DNA from: Krasilnikoviella flava
Lineage (GTDB): Bacteria; Actinomycetota; Actinomycetes; Actinomycetales; Cellulomonadaceae
Assembly: GCF_900167525.1 (NCBI RefSeq)
Contig: NZ_FUZQ01000004.1
Coordinates: 306,747-370,746, forward strand
Length of the DNA: 64,000 nucleotides
Direction: 5' to 3'
This document shows, in pieces, positions 31,665 through 42,755 of this stretch. Made by a program: the position numbers and the translations under genes. The notes below the pieces were generated by a model, which was given only the letters and a program-made list of their open reading frames with translations, was not told where the DNA came from and did not search any database. Every line of letters begins with the position of its first letter. Positions within the stretch are counted from its first letter, which is position 1.

Positions 31665-33221
31665 ATGGCTCAGACCCAGGTGACGACGCACCCCACCTCC
31701 TCGGCGACGACCCGTCCCGTCCCCGCGCGCCCCGCCGGCGCCGGGCGGCGCTGGGCGGCCCTCGCCGTGCTGATGCTGCCGGTGCTGCTCGTCTCGATCG
31801 ACAACACGGTCCTCAGCTTCGCCCTGCCGCAGATCTCGGAGTCGCTCGCCCCGGGCGGCACGCAGCTGCTGTGGATCGTCGACGTGTACCCGCTCGTCCT
31901 CGCCGGCCTCCTCGTGCCGATGGGCTCCGTCGCGGACCGCGTCGGACGCCGCCGCCTGCTCCTGGTCGGGGCGGTCGGCTTCGCCGCCGTGTCCGCCGTC
32001 GCCGCCTTCGCGCCCACCGCGGGCGCGCTGATCGCCGCGCGGGCCGGCCTCGGCTTCTTCGGCGCGATGCTCATGCCCTCCACGCTGTCGCTGCTGCGCA
32101 ACGTGTTCACCGACCGCGACGAGCGACGTCTCGCCATCGCGATCTGGGCCGCCGGCTTCGCTGCGGGCTCGGCCGTGGGGCCGATCGTCGGCGGGCTGCT
32201 GCTCGAGCACTTCTGGTGGGGCTCCGTGTTCCTCCTCGCGGTGCCCGTGCTGGCGCTCCTGCTCGTGCTCGCGCCGGTCTTCGTGCCCGAGTCGCGCGAC
32301 CCGGCCCCGGGCCCGGTCGACCCGGTCTCGATCGTCATGGTCATGGCCGCGATGGTGCCGGTCGTCTTCGGCATCAAGACGCTCGCGAAGGGCTCGCTGC
32401 CCTCGCTGGGCCTCGCCGCGATCGCCGTCGGCCTGCTCATGGGCGTGCTCTTCGTGCGCCGCCAGCTGCGGCGCCGGAACCCCATGCTCGACGTGCGGCT
32501 GTTCGCGGTGCCGGCGTTCACCGGCAGCGTGCTGGTGAACCTGCTGTCGGTGTTCTCGCTGGTCGGCTTCCTGTTCTTCGTCTCGCAGGACCTGCAGCTC
32601 GTCATCGGCCTGTCGCCGGTGCAGGCGGGCCTCGTGCTGCTGCCGGGGACCGTGGCGATGGTCGTCGCGGGGCTGTCCGTGGTGAAGGTCGTGCGTCGCG
32701 TGCGGCCGTCACGCGTCGTCGCCGCCGGGCTGGCGCTGTCCGCCGTCGGCTACCTCGTCACGGCGCTCGTCGCCGGGCGCGGCGAGGCCGGCTGGCTCGG
32801 GCTCGCGTTCGTCGTCCTCGCGATCGGCGTCGGCTCGGCCGAGACGGTGTCGAACGACCTCATCGTCTCGACGGTGCCCGCCGCCAAGGCGGGCGCGGCC
32901 TCGGCGATCTCGGAGACCGCGTACGAGGTCGGCGCCGTGCTCGGCACGGCGGTCCTCGGCGGGATCCTCACCGGGTCGTACCACGCGAACGTCGTGGTGC
33001 CCGCGGGCGTGCCCGCCGCCGACGCGGCGTCGGCGGCCGAGACGCTCGGCGGCGCGACGAGCGTCGCGGCCGACCTTCCGGCCGGCCAGGCGCAGGCGCT
33101 GCTCGACTCCGCTCACGCCGCGTTCGGCAGCGGGGTCGTCGTGACGTCCGCGATCGGCTTCGTGGCGGTGCTCGTCGCCGCCGGGATCGCGCTGACCACG
33201 CTCCGCGACGTGCGCTCCTGA
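31665..33221 (+). CDS. MFS drug exporter (DHA2/EmrB-QacA type)
   Basis: A 518-residue permease with 14 predicted helices. Helix 1 carries VSIDNTVLSFALPQI, the D1-type motif of QacA/Smva exporters. Motif A is GSVADRVGRRRLL and motif C is AAGFAAGSAVGPIVGGLLLEHFWW. PMLDVRLFAVPAF lies in the central loop. The long loop after helix 13 (~430-475) is Ala-rich. It exports cationic or lipophilic drugs. The ATG at 31665 has a GAAAGG site. The divergent TetR protein is the likely repressor. Confidence 0.94.
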   Translation: MAQTQVTTHPTSSATTRPVPARPAGAGRRWAALAVLMLPVLLVSIDNTVLSFALPQISESLAPGGTQLLWIVDVYPLVLAGLLVPMGSVADRVGRRRLLLVGAVGFAAVSAVAAFAPTAGALIAARAGLGFFGAMLMPSTLSLLRNVFTDRDERRLAIAIWAAGFAAGSAVGPIVGGLLLEHFWWGSVFLLAVPVLALLLVLAPVFVPESRDPAPGPVDPVSIVMVMAAMVPVVFGIKTLAKGSLPSLGLAAIAVGLLMGVLFVRRQLRRRNPMLDVRLFAVPAFTGSVLVNLLSVFSLVGFLFFVSQDLQLVIGLSPVQAGLVLLPGTVAMVVAGLSVVKVVRRVRPSRVVAAGLALSAVGYLVTALVAGRGEAGWLGLAFVVLAIGVGSAETVSNDLIVSTVPAAKAGAASAISETAYEVGAVLGTAVLGGILTGSYHANVVVPAGVPAADAASAAETLGGATSVAADLPAGQAQALLDSAHAAFGSGVVVTSAIGFVAVLVAAGIALTTLRDVRS

Positions 33222-33241
33222 GGCGACGGTCACACCGCGCG

Positions 33242-33278
33242 ACGGCGGCGCCACCGGCGAGGACGGTGGCGCCGCCGT
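33242..33278 (+). terminator. Hairpin terminator after the MFS gene
   Basis: A perfect 15-bp stem (ACGGCGGCGCCACCG, 33242-33256; complement 33264-33278) with a 7-base loop lies 20 bp past the MFS stop. Confidence 0.85.
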
Positions 33279-33303
33279 GCGTGTTCGGCGAGGGTGGGAC
33301 GCG

Positions 33304-35010
33304 ATGAGCGACGAGCACGACGAGCCCACCCCGGCGGACGGGGACGAGAAGACGTCGCACGGGGAGCGGCCGGTGCGCCGCCGCCGGACACCCCCGCGCT
33401 GGGTGCGCTGGACCCTCGCCGGCGTGACCGCGGCCGTGGCATGCCTCGTCTTCGGGGTGAGCACCGCCACCGCGCAGCTCGGCTTCGGGCCGCACGAGGC
33501 CGTGTACTCGGTGACCAACGACAGCCAGGTCGTGGTCGACCTCGGCCCCCTCGGCACCCTCGAGATCGACTCGCCGCTCCCGCTCGGGCTGGGCGTGGAC
33601 GTGGAGGTCAAGGAGATCCCCGCCGACCTGACCACGGTGGGCGCGGCCAACACCCTCGCCGCCCTGGGCGAGGACCTCGAGAGCTACCTGCAGTTCTTCT
33701 CCAGCCCGGACGTCGCGGTGCGCAGCGTCGCGCTCGCGCTGATCGAGAACGCGCTCTGGCGCTCCTTGGGAGCCGCCGCCGTGCTGGTCGGGGCCGGGTT
33801 CGCCCTGCGCTGGCTGCTCGGGCCCCTGCGCCGGCGCGAGCTCGCCGACTCGCTCGGTCCCCGGACGGGGGAGATCGCGGCCGGCGTGGTGGTCGTCGGG
33901 CTCGTCGTGACGACGCTCTCGTCCGCCGGCGCCGGCAGCGCCGGCCAGGGGCAGCCCGCGTCACCGGTCTTCGCCGGCACCGCGCTCGAGGGCGCGCGGA
34001 TCACGGGCCGCCTCGCCGGGGTGATCGACACCTACGGCGGGCAGCTCGTGAAGCTCTACGAGGACAACGAGAACTTCTACACCGGCGCGGACGACGCCCT
34101 GTCCGCCGCGTGGGACGCACGGTTGGCCTCCGAGGCGGTGACGTCGGCCGCGGACGCGGGGACCCTGTTCGCCTCGCCGGCCCCGGCCGAGCCCACCGCG
34201 CCGGTGGCGCCGCCGCGCGCCGTGCCCGGCGGGAGCGCCGAGGAGGGCCTCGTCACGCTCGTCGTCATCTCCGACCTGCACTGCAACACCGGCATGACGC
34301 CGCTGATCCGCACGACGGTCGAGCGCTCGGGCGCCGACGTGGTGCTCAACGCGGGCGACACCACCATGAACGGCACGTCGGTGGAGAAGGTGTGCGTCGA
34401 CTCGTTCGCGTCGGCCGTCCCGCGCGGCGTGCCGATGGTCGTGGCGGACGGCAACCACGACTCGCAGATCACGTCGGACCAGGAGGCCGCGCACGGCCAG
34501 ACGATCCTCGACGGCCAGGTGGTCGAGGTCGACGGCATGCGCATCCTCGGCGACCGGGACGCGCTCGAGACCCGGGTCGGCGAGGGGACCAACGTCGCCC
34601 GCGAGCGGACCCCCGAGCAGCAGGCCGCCGACCTCGCGACGACGGCCTGCGACGACGACGGTGTCGACCTGCTGCTGATCCACACGCCGGCCGTGGGCCT
34701 CGACGCCCTCGAGACGGGATGCGTGCCGTTCCAGGTCTCCGGCCACACCCACAGCCGGTCCGGGCCGGGGCAGGTCGGGCAGGGGATCCGGTACGTCAAC
34801 GGCTCCACGGCCGGGGCGGCGCCCAGCCAGCCGACCGTCGGGCCGCTGCACGGCACCGCCGAGATGACGGTGCTGCGGTTCGACCCCGCGACGCGCACGA
34901 TGGTCGACGTGCAGGTCGTGAGCGTCACGCCCGACGGCGCGGCGACGGTCGGCGAGCGCGAGCCGGTGCCCGACGTCGTGCCGCCCGCCGACGACGCGCT
35001 CGGGTCGTGA
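33304..35010 (+). CDS. Membrane-anchored metallophosphoesterase
   Basis: A 568-residue protein. A basic cytoplasmic N-terminus (~1-38) leads to a helix (WTLAGVTAAVACLVFGV). Further helices at ~155-175 and ~195-215 flank a conserved but uncharacterised region. The C-terminal half is a calcineurin-like phosphoesterase with all motifs: Asp324-Leu-His326 (ISDLHCN), NAGDTT, Gly383-Asn-His-Asp386, IHTPA and Gly480-His-Thr-His483. The dinuclear metal site is complete. The active domain is probably outside the membrane. The substrate (phosphodiester or phosphomonoester) is unknown. Its stop overlaps the broken phosphatase gene that follows. Confidence 0.88.
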   Translation: MSDEHDEPTPADGDEKTSHGERPVRRRRTPPRWVRWTLAGVTAAVACLVFGVSTATAQLGFGPHEAVYSVTNDSQVVVDLGPLGTLEIDSPLPLGLGVDVEVKEIPADLTTVGAANTLAALGEDLESYLQFFSSPDVAVRSVALALIENALWRSLGAAAVLVGAGFALRWLLGPLRRRELADSLGPRTGEIAAGVVVVGLVVTTLSSAGAGSAGQGQPASPVFAGTALEGARITGRLAGVIDTYGGQLVKLYEDNENFYTGADDALSAAWDARLASEAVTSAADAGTLFASPAPAEPTAPVAPPRAVPGGSAEEGLVTLVVISDLHCNTGMTPLIRTTVERSGADVVLNAGDTTMNGTSVEKVCVDSFASAVPRGVPMVVADGNHDSQITSDQEAAHGQTILDGQVVEVDGMRILGDRDALETRVGEGTNVARERTPEQQAADLATTACDDDGVDLLLIHTPAVGLDALETGCVPFQVSGHTHSRSGPGQVGQGIRYVNGSTAGAAPSQPTVGPLHGTAEMTVLRFDPATRTMVDVQVVSVTPDGAATVGEREPVPDVVPPADDALGS

Positions 35011-35383
35011 CCGTCGTCGACTGGTCAGGATGTCGCAACGCCCGCGACCTCGGCGGCGTCCCGACCGTCGACGGGAGTGCGACGAGCGGCCGAGCCCGTT
35101 CGTCGCAGACGCCGTCTATCGGCACGTGCCCGTGCTGGGCGGCACGCTGGCGTACGTGCCCGACCCGGACACCTGTGCCCCGATGGTGGACCACCAACGG
35201 CGGCGGATCGGCAGGGCGCTCTGCACCGTCGCCGACGCACCCGCCGGGACCGTCGTCGTGCACTGTCAGGCCGGCAAGGACCGGACAGGCGTCCTCGTCG
35301 CGCTGATGCTGGCTGTCGCCGGTGTCGGCGCCGATGGCGTCCGCGCGCCGCTGACCGGGAAGCACGTGGATCGTGGCGGATAG
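35007..35383 (+). pseudogene. Broken tyrosine phosphatase gene (Y_phosphatase3 type)
   Basis: The GTG at 35007 overlaps the metallophosphoesterase stop and starts DWSGCRNARDLGGVPTVDG, the N-terminal signature of this phosphatase family. The frame then runs out of homology, and another frame (through 35383) carries VYRHVPVLGGTLAYVPDPD and the active-site loop VVHCQAGKDRTGVLVAL (HCxxGKDRTG). A frameshift or deletion near 35085-35100 therefore splits it. The middle of the domain and the usual ~100-residue C-terminal part are also missing. It is probably non-functional, unless the second part is translated alone. Confidence 0.75.
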
Positions 35384-35392
35384 GCTCGGACC

Positions 35393-36103
35393 GTGCCCGA
35401 TCCCACCTCACCCGCCCCGACCGTCGACCCGGACGAGCTGACCCCCGTCGCCCAGGACTACCTCAAGGCGGTGTGGTCCGCGCAGGAGTGGTCGGACGAG
35501 AAGGTCACGACCGGGCTGCTGGCCGACCGGCTGGGCGTGGGCCCGTCCACCGTCTCGGAGACGGTGCGCCGCCTGACGACGCAGGGCCTGCTGGGCCACG
35601 AGCCGTACGGCGGGGTGTGGCTCACCGAGCTCGGCCGACGCTATGCGCTGGTGATGGTGCGACGGCACCGGCTGCTGGAGACGTGGCTGGTGCGCGACCT
35701 CGGGTACGCGTGGGACGAGGTGCACGACGAGGCCGAGGTGCTGGAGCACGCCGTCTCGGACCGCCTCGTGGAGCGCATCGCCGCGCGGCTCGGTCATCCG
35801 GAGCGTGACCCGCACGGCGACCCGATCCCGTTCCCCGACGGCCAGGTCCTGCGGCCCGAGGCCGTGCCGCTCGTCGATCTCGGCGCGGGGGAGTCGGGCG
35901 TCGTCGCCCGGATCTCCGACGCCGACCCGGAGGCCCTGCGGTACCTGGCCGACCTCGGCATCGACCTGGACCTGCCGGTGCGGCTGACGTCGCGCCGGGA
36001 GTTCGCGGGGACGGTCGGCGTGGCGTGGGAGGCCGACGGCCGTGAGGTCACGGTGGACCTCGGGCTGCTGGCGGCGTCGCGCATCTGGGTCGTGCGCGCG
36101 TAG
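35393..36103 (+). CDS. DtxR-family metalloregulator, MntR-like
   Basis: A 236-residue metal-dependent repressor with an N-terminal winged HTH (TTGLLADRLGVGPSTVSETVRRLTTQGLL), a dimerisation domain and a C-terminal SH3-like FeoA domain (~155-236). The metal ligands can be read by alignment. Asp22 (QDYLKAVW) stands where DtxR has Met10, and Glu115 (HDEAEVLEH) where DtxR has Cys102; Glu118 and His119 are conserved, as are ancillary His92, Glu96 and His111. Asp and Glu at these places are the MntR pattern, so manganese is the likely signal. A TAGGCT -10 lies six bases before the GTG (leaderless). Confidence 0.9.
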   Translation: MPDPTSPAPTVDPDELTPVAQDYLKAVWSAQEWSDEKVTTGLLADRLGVGPSTVSETVRRLTTQGLLGHEPYGGVWLTELGRRYALVMVRRHRLLETWLVRDLGYAWDEVHDEAEVLEHAVSDRLVERIAARLGHPERDPHGDPIPFPDGQVLRPEAVPLVDLGAGESGVVARISDADPEALRYLADLGIDLDLPVRLTSRREFAGTVGVAWEADGREVTVDLGLLAASRIWVVRA

Positions 36104-36162
36104 GCTGTCCCGGTTCCCCGACGACGTGAGCGCTGACGGCGCACCGTCGTCGCCGCCCCGTC

Positions 36163-36176
36163 TCGAAACGATTCGA
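36163..36176. promoter_or_regulatory. LacI-family-like operator before the MFS gene
   Basis: TCGAAACGATTCGA has perfect 5-bp arms and the AANCGNTT core of LacI-family operators. It lies 33 bp before the MFS start. No LacI gene is in the window. Confidence 0.45.
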
Positions 36177-36208
36177 CCGTCCGCGGTCCCACTCACGAGG
36201 AGAGGCGA

Positions 36209-37426
36209 GTGACCTCGACGACCACGTCCGCGAGCGGCGCCGCGGCCGGCGCCGGCCGCGCACCCCGCCCCGAGCACGTCGGGGCGGCGCTCTTCGCGCT
36301 CGCCGTCGGCGGGTTCACGATCGGCACCACCGAGTTCGCCACCATGGGCCTGCTGCCGCAGATCGGCGCGGACCTGGGTGTCAGCGACCCGGTGGTCGGC
36401 CACGCGATCACCGCGTACGCCGTCGGGGTCGTCGTCGGTGCGCCGCTGCTGACCGTCGCCGCGGCGCGGATGTCGCGCAAGCGGCTGCTGCTGTGCCTCA
36501 TGGGCTTCTACACGGTGGCCAACGTGCTGTCGGCCGCCGCGCCCGGCATCGAGAGCCTCGTCGTGGGGCGGTTCCTCGCCGGCCTGCCGCACGGCGCGTT
36601 CTTCGGCGTCGGGGCCGCCGTGGGCGCCGCGGTGGCCGGGCCCGGGCGCCGCGGGCACGCCGTGTCCATGATGATGACCGGCCTCACGATCGCGAACGTC
36701 GTCGGCGTGCCCCTGTCGACCGCCGTGGGCCAGAACCTCGGCTGGCGCGCCGCCTTTGTCGTGATCGGGGTCCTCGGGCTCGTCACGCTGCTCGGCATCT
36801 GGCGCTTCGTGCCCGAGCACGGGCCCGTGGACTCCAGCGTCCGGCAGGAGCTGGGCACCCTGCGCAACGGGCCGCTGTGGATCTCCTTCGCCGCCGGCGC
36901 CATCGGTTTCGGCGGGCTGTTCGCCGTCTACACCTACGTCGCGCCCACCGTCACCAAGGTGGCGGGCATGCCCGAGAGCGCCGTGCCCTGGGTGCTCGCC
37001 GTCTTCGGCGTCGGCATGACCGTGGGCACGCTGCTCGGCGGCCGCCTCGTCGACCGGAACGTGCTGCGCACCGTGATCGGGGGGTTCGTCGCCACGGCGC
37101 TGTCCCTGGTGCTGTTCGCCCTGGTCGGCACCTCCCCGGTCCCGGCGGTGCTGGGCCTGTTCGCGATCGCCGTCACCTCCCAGACCCTCGGCCTCGCGAT
37201 GCAGACCCGGCTCATGGACCTCTCGCCGCGGGCGCAGTCCCTCGGCGCCGCCCTGTGCCACTCCGCGCTGAACGTCGGCAACGCGAGCGGCGCGTTCTTC
37301 GGGGGCCTCGTCATCGCCGCGGGCTACGGCTACCTCGCGCCGGCATGGGTCGGCCTCGCGCTCACCCTCGTGGGCCTGGCGATGGTGCTCGCGTTCGGGC
37401 GCCAGCGTGTGACGCACGCGGCCTGA
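36209..37426 (+). CDS. MFS transporter (AraJ/Cmx type, 12 helices)
   Basis: A 405-residue permease of the DHA1 group. The first helix holds ALAVGGFTIGTTEFATMGLLPQIGADLGVS, the diagnostic start of AraJ/CmlA/Cmx-type exporters. Helix 4 has GRFLAGLPHGAFFGVGAAV, and helix 5 TGLTIANVVGVPLSTAVGQNLGWR. Family members export sugars, chloramphenicol or purines; the substrate cannot be chosen here. The GTG start is preceded by GAGGAGAGG. A LacI-type palindrome upstream hints at control by a sugar-responsive repressor. Confidence 0.93.
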   Translation: MTSTTTSASGAAAGAGRAPRPEHVGAALFALAVGGFTIGTTEFATMGLLPQIGADLGVSDPVVGHAITAYAVGVVVGAPLLTVAAARMSRKRLLLCLMGFYTVANVLSAAAPGIESLVVGRFLAGLPHGAFFGVGAAVGAAVAGPGRRGHAVSMMMTGLTIANVVGVPLSTAVGQNLGWRAAFVVIGVLGLVTLLGIWRFVPEHGPVDSSVRQELGTLRNGPLWISFAAGAIGFGGLFAVYTYVAPTVTKVAGMPESAVPWVLAVFGVGMTVGTLLGGRLVDRNVLRTVIGGFVATALSLVLFALVGTSPVPAVLGLFAIAVTSQTLGLAMQTRLMDLSPRAQSLGAALCHSALNVGNASGAFFGGLVIAAGYGYLAPAWVGLALTLVGLAMVLAFGRQRVTHAA

Positions 37427-37481
37427 CGGCGTCGAAGGCCACGGGCGGGCGGCCCCAGGAACGTGCGGTACCGTCGCGCCC

Positions 37482-38144
37482 GTGAGCCCGAGCGTGCGCG
37501 ACGAGACCCACGACGACACCCCCGACGACGCCGGGGCGGTCCTCCCGGCAGGCCCGCGCGGCCTGTCGTCCCGCGCCTACGCGACGCTGCTGACGGTGCT
37601 GGGCGCGATCGGTTTCGGCGCGGCGTCGTGGCTGGCGATCGAGGAGTACCTCAAGCTGCTCGACCCGAACCGCGTCACGAGTTGCAGCTTCAACGTCTTC
37701 CTCGACTGCGGCGTCGCGATGGCGTCGTGGCAGGGCACGCTGCTGGGCTTCCCCAACCCGTACCTCGGCGTGGCGGCCTTCCCCGTGGTGATCACCACGG
37801 GCGTGGTGCTGCTCACGGGTGCCCGGCTGCCGCGGTGGTACCACCGGAGCCTGCTCGCCGTGACGGTCGCAGCCCAGCTGCTCATCTTCTTCCTCATGTG
37901 GTCGAGCTTCTACGCGCTGGTGCGGCTGTGCCCGGCCTGCATGGTGGTGTGGACCATCCTGTGGCCGCTGCTGTGGTTCCAGGTGGTGCACGCCGTGCAG
38001 GAGGGGCACTTGCCCGCGAGCGACGGGCTGCGCCGGGCCGTCGTGCGCAACCGCGGGCTCGTCCTGGTCATCGGCTACGTGGTCGCCGTGGGCTGGCTGC
38101 TCCTGGCCGTCGGAGGCCCGCTCGTCGAGTCGTTCGGCCTGTGA
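37482..38144 (+). CDS. VKOR family protein
   Basis: A 220-residue membrane protein with five predicted helices. The active-site pair is Cys150-Pro-Ala-Cys153 (VRLCPACMVVW), and the loop cysteines are Cys68 and Cys76 (TSCSFNVFLDCGVAMASWQG), with the following Ser/Trp as in bacterial VKORs. It reoxidises a DsbA-like partner by passing electrons to menaquinone, so it drives disulfide formation in exported proteins. The GTG start has a TACCGT element seven bases upstream (leaderless). A terminator hairpin follows at once. Confidence 0.94.
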   Translation: MSPSVRDETHDDTPDDAGAVLPAGPRGLSSRAYATLLTVLGAIGFGAASWLAIEEYLKLLDPNRVTSCSFNVFLDCGVAMASWQGTLLGFPNPYLGVAAFPVVITTGVVLLTGARLPRWYHRSLLAVTVAAQLLIFFLMWSSFYALVRLCPACMVVWTILWPLLWFQVVHAVQEGHLPASDGLRRAVVRNRGLVLVIGYVVAVGWLLLAVGGPLVESFGL

Positions 38145-38148
38145 AAAC

Positions 38149-38175
38149 ACGGCCGGGGCCTGCGGTCCCGGCCGT
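38149..38175 (+). terminator. Hairpin terminator of the VKOR gene
   Basis: ACGGCCGGG (38149-38157) pairs with CCCGGCCGT (38167-38175), with a 9-base loop. The last stem base touches the -10 element of leuS. Confidence 0.8.
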
Positions 38176-38181
38176 TAGACT
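38176..38181 (+). promoter_or_regulatory. Leaderless -10 element of leuS
   Basis: TAGACT lies six bases before the GTG at 38188. The -35 region would fall within the terminator hairpin of the preceding gene, so one short stretch ends one transcript and starts the next. Confidence 0.6.
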
Positions 38182-38187
38182 CGCCGG

Positions 38188-41133
<2,946 letters not shown>

Positions 41134-41135
41134 GC

Positions 41136-42755
41136 TTGTCGACGCCGTTGACGGGCCGCCGGACGGCGGGGTCCCGACTCGAGGGCGCCCTGGCACGCAG
41201 CCAGGGCGCCTTCGGCACGCCCGCGCTCGCCCTGCTGCACCGCAAGGAGGGGCCGCTGGTCGTGGCCCTGCTGTCCCTCATCTTCACGCCCGGTCGGGCC
41301 ACCGTGCCGACCGAGCAGATGCACGTGGAGGTCGAGGACCTGCTCGCCGAGGCGCGGTCCGCCGGTCACGAGCTGCCCGACGACGCCGCCCGCGCGCTGT
41401 GCTCGCGCTGGGTTGCCGGCCGCTGGCTGGTGCGGGCGCTCGACGACGACGGCGTCGAGCAGTACCAGGTGAGCTCGCACGCGGCCGAGGCGCTGGCGTT
41501 CGTCGACCGCACCCAGGGCGCGCGCGCCCTGGTGAGCGAGTCGCGCATCCGCACCCTGCTCGTGGCCCTGGACGGGCTCGCGCGAGACGCCCGCCCCGAC
41601 CGCGAGTCGCAGCAGCGGGCGCTGCGGGAGCAGGCCGCGCGCGCCCGCGACGAGATCGCGGCCGCCGAGGCCGAGCTGGCGCGGCTCGACGCCGGCGGTC
41701 CCGTCGTGCAGGCGCCGACGGAACGCCTGGTCGAGCAGTTCGACAACGTGGCCGCGCTGGTGCGCGAGCTTCCCGCCGACTTCGCCCGCGTGGCCGAGTC
41801 GATCGCCGAGCTGCAGCGCAGCATCGTCACCAGCCTGCGCCAGGACGAGCGCCCGACCGGCGAGGTGCTGGGCGCCTACCTCGACGCCTCCGACACCCTC
41901 ATGCAGCGCACGCCCGAGGGCCGCGCCTTCTCCGGCGCGATGGAGCTGCTGCGCGACCCGCAGCTCCTCGGCCAGGTGGACGAGCGGGTGCGGGCCGTCC
42001 TGGCGCACCCGTTCGCCGGGGACCTGCCCGCCGACCGCCGCGAGTCCGTGCGTGCCCTGTACTCGCAGCTCCTGGCCGCCGTCGACGGCGTCCTCGACGC
42101 CCAGGCGCGCGCCTCGCGCACCATCACGCAGCAGCTCACGGTGCACAACCCGCTGCGCGACCGCGAGCTGGACTCCGCGCTGCGCGAGGCCACCGCGGCG
42201 ATGGCCGAATGGTTCCCGGTGTCGGGCCGCGCCGCGCGCGTGGAGCCTCTGCGCTGGCTGGAGCGTGCGCGCCTCGGGCGGTTCCGCGCCCAGCTGCACG
42301 ACCTGCGCCCCGACACGCCGCCCGACGCGCTGGCGGACCTCGACGACCCCGGCCACGACGCGGGCGGCGAGCCCCGGGAGATCCTGGGCGGCCTGCTGGG
42401 TATGGGCGGCCCGCGCTACGACGAGACGACGGCCCACGCGGTGCGGGTGCTGCGCGAGCGCGGCGACGCGACGGCGGACGAGGTGTTCTCCGCGGCGCCC
42501 GCGGAGCTCCGCCGGCCCGTGGAGCTGCTGGGCTACCTCGAGCTGGCGGCGCCGGGCGCGCTCGAGGAGGCGCTCGGCCACGGCGACGTCCCGGCCGCGC
42601 GGCTGCGCCGCGTGACGGCCGTGCGCGCTGACGGCAGCACCCGCGAGCTGGTGGTGCCCGAGATCCCGATCGAGGTACCGGACAACGGATCGGTCGACGC
42701 CTCGGACGACATGCCCCACGACCAGCCCCACGATCACCAGGAGACGGACGGATGA
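41136..42755 (+). CDS. jetA: JetA/MksF-like kleisin (DUF3375)
   Basis: A 539-residue protein of the DUF3375 family, the kleisin of Wadjet (JetA) and MksBEF condensins. Segments that fit the family are ALALLHRKEGPLVVALLSLIF at the start, LVEQFDNVAALVRELPADFARVAESIAELQRSIV in the helical middle (~200-235) and LYSQLLAAVDGVLDAQ. The C-terminal winged helix (~420-510) contacts the SMC head in known complexes. The TTG at 41136 lies two bases after the leuS stop. It is chosen because homology begins before the next candidate, GTG 41262, which has a good AAGGAGG site 11 bases upstream. It overlaps jetB by four bases (ATGA). Confidence 0.85.
   Translation: MSTPLTGRRTAGSRLEGALARSQGAFGTPALALLHRKEGPLVVALLSLIFTPGRATVPTEQMHVEVEDLLAEARSAGHELPDDAARALCSRWVAGRWLVRALDDDGVEQYQVSSHAAEALAFVDRTQGARALVSESRIRTLLVALDGLARDARPDRESQQRALREQAARARDEIAAAEAELARLDAGGPVVQAPTERLVEQFDNVAALVRELPADFARVAESIAELQRSIVTSLRQDERPTGEVLGAYLDASDTLMQRTPEGRAFSGAMELLRDPQLLGQVDERVRAVLAHPFAGDLPADRRESVRALYSQLLAAVDGVLDAQARASRTITQQLTVHNPLRDRELDSALREATAAMAEWFPVSGRAARVEPLRWLERARLGRFRAQLHDLRPDTPPDALADLDDPGHDAGGEPREILGGLLGMGGPRYDETTAHAVRVLRERGDATADEVFSAAPAELRRPVELLGYLELAAPGALEEALGHGDVPAARLRRVTAVRADGSTRELVVPEIPIEVPDNGSVDASDDMPHDQPHDHQETDG
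41184..41210 (+). terminator. Terminator-like hairpin inside the 5' end of jetA
   Basis: GGCGCCCTGG (41184-41193) pairs perfectly with CCAGGGCGCC (41201-41210) across a 7-base loop, followed by TTC. It has the strength and position of a leuS terminator, 51 bp past its stop, yet lies within the jetA reading frame if translation starts at 41136. Confidence 0.75.

Noticed and set aside
35030-35383. Intact short tyrosine phosphatase in a single frame
   Set aside because: The N-terminal signature is in a different frame, and the first codons of this frame are antisense-like Arg/Pro-rich residues with no homology; a broken gene fits better.
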